Shown here in pieces: positions 12,621 to 24,800 of a stretch of DNA of 64,000 nucleotides. Position 1 is the stretch's first letter; each line of letters begins with the position of its first letter. A program made the position numbers and the translations under genes. The notes below the pieces were generated by a model. That model did no database searches and had not been told where the DNA came from. It was given only the letters and a program-made list of their open reading frames with translations. Location: contig NC_135567.1 of the NCBI RefSeq assembly GCF_964340395.1, forward strand, positions 4,657,399 through 4,721,398. Reading direction: 5' to 3'. Origin of the DNA: Glandiceps talaboti. Taxonomy: Eukaryota; Hemichordata; Enteropneusta; Spengelidae.

Positions 12621-13756
12621 TACAGATTCAATTGAGGACAAATCCTACGTTTGCAAACTCCACAATGTACTGCAGTATATATCTCACTACAAGAGGGCAG
12701 CAGGTGGTATCAAGCTTCGAGAGAAAATTCATGGGTCACATGTTCGATTTGAAGCGTCCTGATTGGTTTTTTCGATGCCATGACCATGTTCCATTAATAT
12801 TTGTAACATGCAAAGCATTACAGACTAAATCTATCTGTATACTTTCTTTTCCTTTATTCTTTTTTGGAGTCTTCCATATTTATATAAACTTTTTCTGCAA
12901 TTATTACAAATCTTTCATTCTTTAAAAGACCAGAAAGTGTACAAGTACATACATGTAATATTAATTATTAACCATTCCATTTCTGGCCTTATAACCAAAA
13001 TAACTAATATGTGTAGACGTGTATAACGAGTTTATTAAAATATACTATAAATAAAGAAGTAAGTATGTAAATGTGACTCATAGCTAACTTGGGCCTTTAT
13101 TACTTATATATCATTATCATTTTCAGATCTCACCAGAATTGTTGCCTCATGCCCCTGCTCTATCATGACTTAATAATGCACTTATAATATAACTTATAAT
13201 ATCTTACTTGATTCATGTCCAAACTTTGCAAACTTTAATGAGTCAGACAAATGGAACTTTATAACGACCAATAAACCTATAGCAAGGAATTATCATTTGT
13301 ACAATTGTTCGCAAAATACTGTTAAAGTTTTATGGTCAAACATGTCTGAAAATATCCATATTCAAACAAGTAACATCAACAAAAACAGAGATATTAGTAC
13401 CATTTGTACACGATGGGTGGGTGAAATCAGACTCATTTCTGTAAACAGTGAGCAGGAAATTCAAACAACCTGACTCATTGTAATTTAGTTTGCAAAATCA
13501 GTTTAAACTTTGATTACCTTGGATAATACTCGGTATACATGAAATCGTAATTTTGCTCCAGAAGTAAGTTTAAGGTCCAATATCCAATGAAATGATCGAA
13601 ACTTGAAAAAGTACAAAATGTTTTACTGTAAAAATCTGTTGGCTGACAAAAGTCGATGTTGACGACATAGTAGTTTAGAATTCTAAACTGGTACAGTATT
13701 ACGTTTTAAAAACTCCATTACCTATACCAGTCTAGCTCAGTCCCCAACGAAAGGTG
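12621..13756. other. No recognised feature
   Basis: AT-rich, with no supported exon, RNA or repeat. A 97-residue open frame at 12632-12925 shows no motif. Confidence 0.4.
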
Positions 13757-13993
13757 TCAAGTGTGTTTGGAACTTTTATACTCAAAGCAATCGTTAACCG
13801 TTTCGGACTCACCACGTGTCCTCTCCGACAGTACATTAATTTGACCCCATACAATCAACACAAAAGGTTGATGTGACTGCAGCCAACCTCCATTGGCATT
13901 CGCTGTACATCGGGTGTACATTGTATATGTTTTACCAACACCGTCTCTTACAAGAAAGCAAAGTCGAACGCCAGATTGATTCGTATGTATCAT
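13757..13993 (-). CDS. Coding-like fragment, unrecognised
   Basis: A 78-residue minus-strand frame with protein-like composition, including RLCFLVRDGVGKTYTMYT and QPFVLIVWGQINVLSE. A possible donor GTGAGT follows ACACGTG at about 13810. There is no recognised domain. It may belong to the same broken gene as 14613-16449 on this strand, but no splice link was established. Confidence 0.2.
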   Translation of the reverse strand: MIHTNQSGVRLCFLVRDGVGKTYTMYTRCTANANGGWLQSHQPFVLIVWGQINVLSERTRGESETVNDCFEYKSSKHT

Positions 13994-14612
13994 GTCATGT
14001 CACACATTACAATTGTCGAATAAAGTCTATACAAAATTTGGATTTCAAGAGAGTGCACGTCTTATCGTAATTTTGAGTTACAAGTTGAAAGGTTTGTAAA
14101 CTGACAAGAATAAGGATGATCCACGCAATACCGCGAACTTAAATACACTGAGACCACTCTACATCCAATTCCGAGTCCTCACCAGAGTGACGCATTGCCG
14201 TTTCGGTGGAAATATCCTTATATCGCGTACATGTTGAAATACACATATGTCGGACTTAGAATCGACATGTGTCTGAGACCACGGCACATACACTATACTG
14301 CTTTTAATATCATGTTATATTACAATACACGATTATCCTATATTAGGTAATTATAAAAGCTCATGATAGACTGATTTCACATTGCATTGATGTGTTAATG
14401 AGATTGGTTCATATTCGCCTTTGTTTCATTATATAAAGATCATGCTCATAACATCTGGCAAAGGTAGACAAGAAAAATCAAACAGTGGCGAAATGTATTA
14501 ATGTTACCAAAATGAAAAGAAAATATAAACCTGGTCACAAAAACGAAAGCTTGTTAAGATAATTTTAATATCATATTTATCACCATAAATCTCAAAGTTC
14601 TCTGTGTTAACT

Positions 14613-15831
14613 TTAGTCTTCTGCGAAGACATTTGTTGATACGGGAGAGTCGTCTTGGTGAGGATCCTTCATGTAGAGGTGGTAGCGAATTATGTTATTA
14701 AATATGTCGTACATTTTCGGAAGACGGGTATGCTGGTGACGACGACGGTGGCGGCCGCGGCAGAGATACAGTAGTCTGGAGGCCGGAAACACTGTAACCA
14801 CCCCAGTTATATGTAGCTTGAGCTGGTTGTGCATCAGCTACAGGTAAATGAGTATATGGATTGTATAAGTTGTGGCAGGTGTAAGTTGGCTATCCAACAA
14901 AACTACAAGATCCATACTGTACGAAGGGATGGGGTGATACTAGCAATTGCGCTTGGGGAAGATTTGACGGTGCGACAGCTGTAACATTTCCTGGAGTGTT
15001 CTGACCAGTTTGGTTCAATAAACTCATCTGCATTGCTTGTTGTAATTGTGTGTATTCTTCATTGGTTGAGCTTGGATATATTATGTTTTGGTCATCCATG
15101 GTGCTGCCAGTGGAATGAGACAGACTCGGGGCAGAAGTGAAAAGGGTTGGTAATTTGGAATTCGGAAACGTTACTCTGTACTTTGGCTCAGTTTCCAACA
15201 GTTGCCGTACGCGATCTTTTGGCTTCGCAATAAGTCCACGCTTTTGTTGTAGGAGGCGATAATTTGCTGATATTTTCCCTTTTCCTGATCAAGATTCGTT
15301 GGTATTTTACTGCCATAGTGTGATTTCAGGATAGAAATGTCATGGTTCAATACATAGTGTTTGGGTCGCAAGCCCATTGCAGTTTCTACCAAGTACATTG
15401 CTATGTTGCTATTAATCAAGGAGGTTTCTATATTCCGTTCAAATGACGTCAAAGTAACTTGTAATTCGCGTTTCTGGGTCAATTCTTTCCGAGTTCTTGA
15501 TCTCCTTTTCTAACTCACCGCGTCGCTTCGCAAATGTATTCAGTTCCACTTTCTCATCCGAATGGCTGGGGTGGTTGATGTCACCAGAAATCTGACCTGA
15601 TACTCATGTCGCATGTGGCAATGTGATTTATTGGGTCCTTCGCGAAGGTGGCAACGACCACACCTTTGTTTGGTAGTATGTTGGAAAGGAACTGCTGAGT
15701 ATTTTCCGTTTAACTGATTAATATTTCCTTCAGTACCTCAAGTTCGTCTTGTAGGTCAGATAGTTCGCGCTCTTTGCTACATAAGTCTAAATCTAGTTCG
15801 TATTTAGACGCGGGTCATATGTTGCTTTATT
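14613..15831 (-). pseudogene. Broken protein-coding region: coiled coil, Cys knuckle, UIM-like segment
   Basis: Read 5'->3' on the minus strand, three blocks follow each other in different frames. First (about 15800-15700) comes a charged heptad-like stretch (KERELSDLQDELEVLKEIL) that would form a coiled coil. Next is a CGRC...NKSHC knuckle-like motif. Then come two overlapping frames (15482-15171 and 15198-14890) that together give about 200 residues; the second contains EEYTQLQQAMQMSLL, which resembles a ubiquitin-interacting motif. The frame breaks argue for a pseudogene or mobile-element protein. A coiled coil plus Cys knuckle would fit a LINE or retroelement ORF1, but I cannot name the family. 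The 16140-16449 fragment upstream on this strand may be its N-terminal part. Confidence 0.4.
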
Positions 15832-16139
15832 TCTAAAATAAAAATCCTTCTGATATATTACTTTATTTCTTACTAATTATGTACACATACATGTATATAG
15901 CCTGCAACATGCGATATAATAATCAGCATGTACAATGCACATTCTCTGTTCTATATACATGATACGGAATGTGCGCTACTCACTGAGCCTGGGATTCGAA
16001 CACATAAAATATAATCCGTCTTGACTTCAAGGAACGTCCAGCTCACACCATGTTTAAATCTATTAATTTCAGCGACGACAATAGTATTACAGATAAATTA
16101 CAAAAAAAAATCAAGACGACTGTTGACAGTCAAGTCTAA

Positions 16140-16449
16140 AGTCTAGTGATGAGGCATACTCGATCGACTTCACCATCGATATCTAATGACTCGACAGTTA
16201 CGGCTGCATCAATGGTCTTGTCAAATGTCAATTTCTTAGGTTGTGGTCCCCGATTGTCGTCTTTGGTTTGTCTTTTTCTCGACGAGGTAGGAGCCCTTCT
16301 ACGTGATTTATTCGTATTCGTCGATAGTCTGCATTACCTACTGGCACAACACATCGGAATAGGTCATCCACATCAACATCGATGTCTGATAACCTCACCA
16401 CTACTCCAACCTCATTTTCATACGTAATCAGAATCGCAGTGAACAACAT
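16140..16449 (-). pseudogene. Coding-like fragment upstream of 14613-15831, unrecognised
   Basis: The minus-strand frame from 16449 includes DDLFRCVVPVGNADYRRI and becomes continuous, after a one-step frame change near 16260, with a second block (KKLTFDKTIDAAVTVES ... VCLITRL) ending at a stop near 16140. The composition looks coding, but I recognise no family. It lies on the same strand as, and just upstream of, the coiled-coil/Cys-knuckle remnant, from which it is separated by about 300 bp without an open frame. Confidence 0.3.
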
Positions 16450-17919
16450 CGACGGAATGTGATCAATGATTAAGCTGCAACACTACGGCAGATATATTTG
16501 TCTGCACTTTCCATGGCAATGCACTTTAACTTGTAAAGCATGCCGATACGTCGTTATCAATTTGAAGTTCTTGTCTGTGGATTAAACCATTTATCATGTG
16601 TGTACAAATGATTGACGATAATTCGTTAAGAATCACAGTGAGACTAGGTTATCATACAGAGTAAGAAAAATGTTCATTCCATGTGAATACTGAGCTCTAT
16701 TAGAATCAGTTGTCCTCTCGTGAGGCCTTTAAAAATAGATCCTCATCTATGTCATACTTTATAGGAGTACCTGTACCAAATGGTTTTGACCACCCTCCTT
16801 ATTTATTAAACAAATCAGAAGTATCACGAACTTGTTGTTACATTTTGACAACCGAATCTCAAACCACACGTGTGCGATTTACTAGAGGTGTACTTGAAAG
16901 TCAGAATCGCAATAGAACATTTTTTGATTATTTTGAAGGCATATGGTGATGATTCAAACTCTATGTAATATCGCACAACTTACATTAACTTACATAGATC
17001 ACTAGTATTTCACTTTGCGTCATAAAATAAAGAAGTGTGAACACTATCAATCATAGCATAAATGATATCATCAAGTGATATTTTGCGACAAAATAATTTA
17101 CGCACCATTTTCTATTTGTTTTGCGAGATTACACATTATATTGTATATTATTTCGTCACATTTCCCATTACACCCCCCTAGACAGAAAAGACTTGATTGT
17201 AGCATAAAATATTTTACAACTTGACTTCCACAGATTTCCGTATCAACCAACTATGCAACATTTACATGTAACTGTATAAATACATATGTAAATTAACGAC
17301 TCCATCGTTTTTAATGTATTAGATTGTTCTCAATTTTTTGATAATATATTTGTAAAACTATGTATCGTCACACGAAAATGTATCCTCTTGCGTTGTACAA
17401 TGCTCGAGTGTCTGTGGCTGTGATCTTCGGTCGTGGTGTATATAGCAAATTGTAGGTGTTCGTAAGCCAGTTGAGAAAGTGAAGGACGTTCGATGCGTTC
17501 CTTGATTTTGCTAACACGGAATTACGGTGGGTTGAATGCTGGCGAGTATGTGGGTGTGGATATTACTTCGATACATTGAGTGCCTGCTTGAGCGTTTAGC
17601 CAAATGCCCAATGTGTGAGCGACCTGATTTTGATGTATTGGAGCATTGTCCATTGTTATTTTTTAAATATACACTTCAATAAAGGAATTAGAAATAAGGG
17701 TAATTTCCAAATTTGATTTCCATCCTTCAATTAATAATCTATGTTTTTGTATTGTTTCTAATTTTCTACTGTCACTACAAATCAGTAAACTGATGTTTTT
17801 AAGCATATGGCCGATTTTATCTGGCCAAATGGAATTACACCTTCAATGTTAATTTGAAAATTCTGGAAAAGTGTAATGCCGAAGACATTCTATTGGAAAG
17901 TAATACAAAATAGAAACAA
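16450..17919. other. No recognised feature
   Basis: AT-rich spacer. Short open frames on both strands lack motifs. Confidence 0.4.
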
Positions 17920-18190
17920 GCAGTCATCCGACATGACTTAGTCCTGCAATGGATGTTTTCAAAGAATTGCCACACGTCATGGTAGTGTAATGTATTAGAT
18001 TGTATGAAATATAGTGGCAATGGCATTGTAGGACAACTGTATAGTTGATTGAATATTTGTATATACATTTTTTAATGTTTATTTATTTGTCTATTAATCC
18101 CTGTTGTTATCTTTCAAATATAAGTTATCATTTGGCTGTTGTTATGGGTGTGGTCTAGTTGCTAGGCACATTTACATACATTTTTTGTTA
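17920..18190 (+). repeat. Dispersed repeat with Helitron-like 5' part
   Basis: Matches 50955-51240 nearly collinearly (AGCAGTCATC..., GAATTGCCACA..., TGTATTAGATTGTATGAAAT). It continues into one or two of the TGTTATGGGTGTGG/TTGCTAGGCACATTT tandem units of the Helitron-like family. Confidence 0.6.
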
Positions 18191-18439
18191 TTCAATAGAT
18201 ACTATGTATGTACATCATCCGTTACCTAGCAACCCGGGCAGCGCCTTATTGAGTGGCAAGAATGAACAGTGGCGGGTAAACAAAAAACATTGTTAGCTGC
18301 GCCTCTGGCTGGAGTTCAACTACTACGCTACTCAAAGTACTTGGAAAACCTAAACACCTACTAAAAGCAATACTATCTTGAAAAATTACACATTTGTGGA
18401 CTAAAATCGGACCCTTACACGTTTTTGAAGTTCTAATTC

Positions 18440-19956
18440 GACTGCAATTAGCCAAAGTTGTGGCCAGAGGTAACCTATGCTGACATCTATGCATACTTCA
18501 TTACCAAGCCGAGTCTGTACACTCACTCACAACTGAAATCGTACAAAAGTTTAGATGCTTATCAATTTGTTGTTACTTGACAAAATTTTGATGTAATGTG
18601 TAAACGAATTCAAATTACTAACGATCACAACACTGGATTTCAGTTTGTCGGAAAGGTATGATATTCACAAAGTATCTTCACTTAGCCTCTGAACTGCGTA
18701 TGGGCTGCACTCAAAACAGATACCACAGTGATTGCCGTTCATTGTATTTTTGTATTTGCATGGCTGGCTCGGTGAGGCTTGTTCACATCATGGAAGTACA
18801 ACCAACGTTATACTTCCATGTTCACATGTAGGAGCGGACCAGTTCTACATTGATGCAGTGACTCAATTCAAGAGAAGAACTGACATGTCAGCATGTACTT
18901 TAAAAGTTTGCTCATTTCAAACAGCTTTGCAACTACAGTGTCACAGGACGTGTGGTTAGCGGTAGTGACAAATCTACAGGGAAAAGCCCCTCTAGTGAAG
19001 TCTGCGCCACCATTAACACCAGGTGAATTAAAATACTTTGTGATTAAACTTGAGAAAACAGGTGTAAAAAGTTCCGTGTTACGTATACACATCCTGACAC
19101 ATACAAGTAATCTGTACCAATGTCAACAAAGCTAGTCAAACTGCTGACTAAACGCTACAACCCATTGTTCCATGACCTCCTGTATAATGAGTTTTTGATA
19201 AAGTGTGACAATGTGAGTCTTATGTTATGGTTGTATTCATGAAATAGATGCCATTGAAAGTTTGAAAGTGCGTCTAATAAATGATGGGCATGTAAGAGTT
19301 GAAAGTTTACAATGTGGTCTGTATAGAAGCACTAAGTATATCTTTCTTGCTGGTCCCCCTGATGCTTTAATTAGATGTGAGTGTCATGGAATTTTCACAG
19401 CTGAAGTCAAGTTTCCCCTCAAATGTAAAGATAGGACTCCACAAATGCAAACAGAATCAGATGCATCATTTTGTATGCAAAACATTGGTGGAAAGTATGT
19501 TTTAAAGCGAACTCATCCATATTTTTATCAAGTCCAGCTTCACATGTTTTTAGTTGGTATTCCGTGTAGCTATTTTGTTATTTGGTCACCTGTGGGTGAA
19601 CTAATTCAGCAAGTGTATTTTGATGAAATCTTCATGGAGCAGATGATAAAGAAAGCTGATAAATGTTTTCAGGCATTGTATTCTCCACGAGATACTAGTT
19701 AAGTGGTATTCCAGAAAATATCAACAACTTGGGAGCACAGAGAACCATACAGGTAGTGAGTTGCCATATGACACACATTCATATACATCCGTTTGTTATT
19801 GCCCTGGTGAGTTTTTTTTCGAGGGACATGATTGTTTGTAGTAACAAAGATTGTCAAGTGAAATACTACCACTTGGATTGTTTGAAAATTAAGCATGCTA
19901 AGCAGGGGAAGTGGTTTTGTCCAAGTTGTTCTAAGAAAAGGACAGGAAAAATATAG
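18440..19956 (+). pseudogene. SWIM-YqaJ nuclease-PHD gene of a DNA transposon, broken
   Basis: The domain order fits the accessory nuclease protein carried by certain two-gene DNA transposons. N-terminal: a VTYADIYAYF ... LKSYKSLDAYQF block (18460-18570). SWIM zinc finger: C-x-C at 18751-18759, then, after a frame change, GEACSH, which is separated from HVGA by an extra segment of about 13 codons ending in a second CSH. A KSAPPLTPGELKYFVIKLEK linker lies near 19000. YqaJ-like exonuclease core: 19262-19702, retaining the E-V-K catalytic pattern (TAEVKFPLKC) and YFYQVQLHMF. PHD finger: 19729-19956 (IVCSNKDC ... HLDCLK ... WFCPSC). At least three frame changes and some in-frame stops show it is dead. 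The nuclease core itself is an uninterrupted 146-residue frame. No transposase partner is visible nearby. Confidence 0.75.
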
Positions 19957-19984
19957 ATTGTCCTACACAGTAACACACCACACA

Positions 19985-20290
19985 GTGTTGATGATGACTA
20001 GGTAACTCGGTGAAACAATGGGCAAATATTGATGATGACTAGGTACTAGGTAACTAGGTGAAACAATGGGCAAATGTTGATGACTAGGTAACTAGGTGAA
20101 ACAATGGGCAAATGTTGATGACTAGGTAACTAGGTGAAACAATGGGCAAATGTTGATGATGACTAGGTAACTAGGTAACTTGGTGAAACAATGGTGCAAA
20201 TATTGATGATGACTAGGTAACTAGGTAACTAGGTGAAACAATGGGCAAATGTTGATGATTGGCTAACTAGGTGAAACAATGGGCAACATT
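19985..20290. repeat. Tandem repeat, ~37-50-bp units
   Basis: Seven or so imperfect units of the form GATGACTAGGTAACTAGG TGAAACAATGGGCAAATGTT. Unit length varies because the GATGAT and GGTAACTA sub-blocks are themselves duplicated. It directly follows the YqaJ/PHD pseudogene. Confidence 0.9.
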
Positions 20291-21148
20291 AATAGCAAGT
20301 ACTGTCTGATGAGTAGCAAATCATTAATGTAAATGAACCATATTTAGCACCGTGATGCATGGGCATCATGGCACAATAAAGCTAAGATTGTGATTATCTA
20401 AAATAACAAAAATGTAAATATAAATTTTCAAAACCCAGTCTTTTCTTATTGTAGTGGTAGATTTATGTGTACTTACTTGTCTATGGTGTAAGTTCAATAA
20501 ATATGTATGTCAACATGTAGCTCGAGAGTCGGGTAATACATTGTTGCAATTGGTTGCTAAGGGCACGGCCGCTCTCACTCGTGTCACTTTCTCCGCACAC
20601 TATAATTTATATAGGGTATGCAATCCTAATTTACACATTTCGCCGTTCGCACATTCACAACCAAACAATCTGTACACAAATTTCACAATTCATCGGCACT
20701 GTCTTTCAAGTAAATATACTATAACCAGAATGTTCATATTTTAACGATAACCCAAGATATTGTAAAGGAAAAACTATGCCGATTTTCTCTTTATGTGCGT
20801 TACCAATTACGGTAACATGGTATACGCAGAAAGCCCGAGTGTGGCTGTTTTGTCACAAGGCAGGCATTGCCGTAATTTGTACGATAGCCGCGTTCACATG
20901 TGTGTTTTGATCGATGTCGACTCGGTGGTGTACGTCCTTGACCTTGTTGCAAGATGTGGTAAGGCATGTCTTTGTTTTGAAAGCATGCCTTCATTTCTTC
21001 ATCATTGGCAATCTATTACAATGGTCACCGTGTGTGATTACGTGAGCAGACCGCGTACAAGGTAATGTTTTCACTCTTACAGTGTTTTTTTTACTACCTG
21101 TCTAGCGAAGCGTCGTGGTAGTTACAGTAAATTAGTTATATATATATA
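20291..21148. other. No recognised feature
   Basis: Somewhat more CpG than its surroundings around 20530-21060. Open frames on both strands (20454-20744, 20793-21065) overlap one another and show no domain. Confidence 0.35.
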
Positions 21149-21332
21149 ACATATTGCCTGGCCATGAGGGCTATAGCACCCATTTATTACACCCGAGGGA
21201 CTGTGAGTTACAAGAATCACATGCTATTTCCCTCGGCCAAAGGCCGAGGGAAATAGCATGTGATTCTGGTAACTCACAGTCACGAGGGGGTAATGAACGG
21301 GTGCTATAGCCCTCATGGCCAGGCAATATGTG
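21149..21332. mobile_element. Fold-back palindrome, ~90-bp arms
   Basis: The left arm starts CATATTGCCTGGCCATGAGG and the right arm ends with its complement. The arms meet at CCTCGGCC-AAA-GGCCGAGG near 21240 with very few mismatches or gaps. It is flanked by TA-rich sequence. The form fits a fold-back or MITE-like element or a hairpin-forming insertion. No coding. Confidence 0.85.
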
Positions 21333-21526
21333 TTTTATATAATACCTCATGCTGTGAACTCGCGGTGGCAGACGACATCGTCAGAAGCTGCCATTTTTAC
21401 CTGCTGTGAACTCGCGGTGGTCACGTGACCATGTAAAAGTTGATGGAACTATTTCCCTAGGGAAATAGTCATTCTATTTTCCTATCACGTGACTGATTCT
21501 AGCGAATCATGCACAGCATTATCATT

Positions 21527-21530
<4 letters not shown>
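21333..21530. other. Spacer with direct duplication
   Basis: CTGTGAACTCGCGGTGG occurs twice (about 21351 and 21403). A small palindrome TATTTCCCTAGGGAAATA lies at about 21452. Confidence 0.6.

Positions 21531-21613
<83 letters not shown>
21531..21613. repeat. (TA)n microsatellite
   Basis: About 40 uninterrupted TA units immediately abutting the hammerhead-bearing fold-back element. Confidence 0.97.
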
Positions 21614-21616
<3 letters not shown>

Positions 21617-21786
21617 GTTTTGAAAATTTGAACAAAATTACATGCTATTGACCCTACAGAACTGTTTCGTGAGGTGCGTATTCCTCACTCATCAGGGGTA
21701 GAAATTGAGTAAGGAATACGCACCTCACGAAACAGTTCTGTAGGGTCAATAGCATGTAATTTTGTTCAAATTTTCAAAACCTGTAT
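21613..21786. mobile_element. Fold-back element carrying a hammerhead ribozyme
   Basis: Two inverted arms of about 75-80 bp (21613-21688 and 21711-21786) share ACAGGTTTTGAAAATTTG ... CTATTGACCCTACAGAACTG and complement. A central asymmetric loop of about 22 bp differs between the two strands. It is inserted at or within a (TA)n tract. One strand of the palindrome forms a complete hammerhead core (separate entry); the mirror arm has lost the CTGATGA box. Confidence 0.85.
21651..21699 (-). ncRNA. Hammerhead ribozyme, type I, complete conserved core
   Basis: On the minus strand: CUGAUGA (21695-21689); stem II GUGAGG/CCUCAC (21688-21683 with 21674-21669) closing an 8-nt loop; GAAA (21668-21665); a short stem III ACAG/CUGU with a UU loop (21665-21656); H17 = A at 21655; and stem I ACCC/GGGU (21699-21696 with 21654-21651). 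All invariant core bases are present, so self-cleavage is predicted between 21655 and 21654. Stem I is the open helix, making it type I. Short stem III and this arrangement are known for hammerheads in animal repeat elements and retrozymes. The plus-strand mirror lacks CUGAUGA and should be inactive. Confidence 0.85.
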
Positions 21787-21893
21787 ATAATTCGCTCTAC
21801 TAACCGTATTGAGCACTCATTTGTCGGTTTAAATGTTTTTGTTTGTTTATTTGTGTTTGTTTGTTTGTGTACTTGTTTGCTTGTATTTGTAAA

Positions 21894-24800
21894 CATCAGA
21901 GTACTTAGATGCAATGTATATTACAGTCACTATGATATTACACACCATAGAGTACATAGATGCAGTTTGTATATTACAGACACTATGATATTACACACCA
22001 TAGAGTACTTAGATGCAGTGTGTATATTACAGTCACTATGATATTACACACCATAGAGTACTTAGATGCAGTGTGTATATTACAGTCACTATGATATTAC
22101 ACACCATAGAGTACTTAGATGCAGTGTGTATAGTACAGACACTATGATATTACACACCATAGAGTACTTAGATGCAGTGTGTATATTACAGACACTATGA
22201 TATCACACACCATAGAGTACTTAGATGCAGTGTGTATATTACAGACACTATGATATCACACACCATAGAGTACTTAGATGCAGTGTGTATATTACAGTCA
22301 CTATGATATTACACACCATAGAGTACTTAGATGCAGTGTGTATATTACAGTCACTATGATATTACACACCATAGAGTACTTAGATGCAGTGTGTATATTA
22401 CAGTCACTATGATATCACACACCATAGAGTACTTAGATGCAATGTATATTACAGTCACTATGATATCACACACCATAGAGTACTTAGATGCAGTGTGTGT
22501 ATATTACAGTCACTATGATATTACACACCATAGAGTACTTAGATGCAGTGTGTATAGTACAGACACTATGATATCATACACCATAGAGTACTTAGATGCA
22601 ATGTATATTACAGTCACTATGATATTACACACCATAGAGTACTTAGATGCAGTGTGTATAGTACAGACACTATGATATCATACACCATAGAGTACTTAGA
22701 TGCAATGTATATTACAGTCACTATGATATCACACACCATAGAGTACTTAGATGCAGTGTGTGTATATTACAGTCACTATGATATTACACACCATAGAGTA
22801 CTTAGATGCAGTGTGTATAGTACAGACACTATGATATCATACACCATAGAGTACTTAGATGCAGTGTGTATATTACAGTCACTATGATATCATACACCAT
22901 AGAGTACTTAGATGCAATGTATATTACAGTCACTATGATATTACACACCATAGAGTACTTAGATGCAGTGTGTATAGTACAGACACTATGATATCATACA
23001 CCATAGAGTACTTAGATGCAATGTATATTACAGTCACTATGATATCACACACCATAGAGTACATAGATGCAGTGTGTATATTACAGTCACTATGATATTA
23101 CACACCATAGAGTACTTAGATGCAGTGTGTATAGTACAGACACTATGATATCATACACCATAGAGTACTTAGATGCAGTGTGTATATTACAGTCACTATG
23201 ATATCACACACCATAGAGTACTTAGATGCAGTGTGTATAGTACAGACACTGTGATATCACACACCATACAGTACTTAGATGCAGTGTGTATATTACAGAC
23301 ACTATGATATCACACACCAGAGAGAACTTAGATGCAGTGTGTATATTACATACACTATGATATCACACACCATAGCGTACTTAGATGCAGTGTGTATATT
23401 ACAGACACTGTGATATCACACACCATAGAGTACTTAGATGCAGTGTGTATATTACAGATACTATGATATCACACCATAGAGTACTTAGATGCAGTATGTA
23501 TAGTACAGACACTATGATATCACACACCATAGAGTACTTAGATGCAGTGTGTATATTACAGACAATATGATATCACACACCATAGAGTACTTAGATGCAG
23601 TGTGTATATTACAGACACTATGATATCACACACGATAGAGTACTTAGATGCAGTGTGTATATTACATACACTATGATATCACACACCATAGATTACTTAG
23701 ATGCAATGTGTATATTACAGACACTATATCACACACCATAGAGTACTTAGATGCAGTATGTATAGTACAGACACTATGATATCACACACCATAGAGTACT
23801 TAGATGCAGTGTGTATATTACAGACACTATGATATCACACATCATAGAGTACTTAGATGCAGTGTGTATATTACAGACACTATGATATCACACACCATAG
23901 AGTACTTGGATGCAGTGTGTATATTACATACACTCTGATATCACACACCATAGAGTACTTGGATGCAGTGTGTATATTACATACACTATGATATCACACA
24001 CCATAGAGTACTTAGATGCAGTGTGTATATTACATACACTATGATATCACACACCATAGAGTACTTAGATGCAGTGTGTATATTACAGACATTATGACAT
24101 CACACACCATAGAGTACTTAGATGCAGTGTGTATATTACAGACACTATGATATCACACACCATAGAGTACTTAGATGCAGTGTGTATATTACAGACATTA
24201 TGATATCACACACCACAGAGTGCTTAGATGCAGTGTGTGTATTACAGACACTATGATATTACACACCATAGAGTACTTAGATGCAGTGTGTATATTACAG
24301 ACACTATGATATCACACACCATAGAGTACTTAGATGCAGTGTGTATATTACAGACACTATGATATCACACACCATAGAGTACTTAGATGCAGTATGTATA
24401 TTACAGACACTATGATATCACACACCATAGAGTACTTAGATGCAGTGTATATATTACAGACACTATGATATCACACACCATAGAGTACTTAGATGCAGTG
24501 TGTATATTACAGACACTATGATATCACACACCATAGAGTACTTAGATGCAGTGTATATATTACAGACACTATGATATCACACACCATAGAGTACTTAGAT
24601 GCAGTGTGTATATTACATACACTATGATATTACACACCATAGAGTACTTAGATGCAGTGTATATATTACAGACACTATGATATTACACACCATAGAGTAC
24701 TTAGATGCAGTGTGTATATTACAGACACTTTGATATCACACACCATAGAGTACTTAGATGCAGTGTGTATATTACAGACACTATGATATCACACACCATA

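Noticed and set aside
15960-16060. tRNA-like B box (GTTCGAATCC on minus)
   Set aside because: No credible acceptor stem, anticodon arm or A box at correct spacing.
20310-20345. CTGATGAG box as another hammerhead
   Set aside because: No stem II partner and no GAAA follows at workable distance.
21853-23570. Series of 60-114-residue frames in the satellite, and a CRISPR-like look
   Set aside because: The frames are by-products of a 53-bp monomer. There are no unique spacers between repeats, and the genome is eukaryotic.
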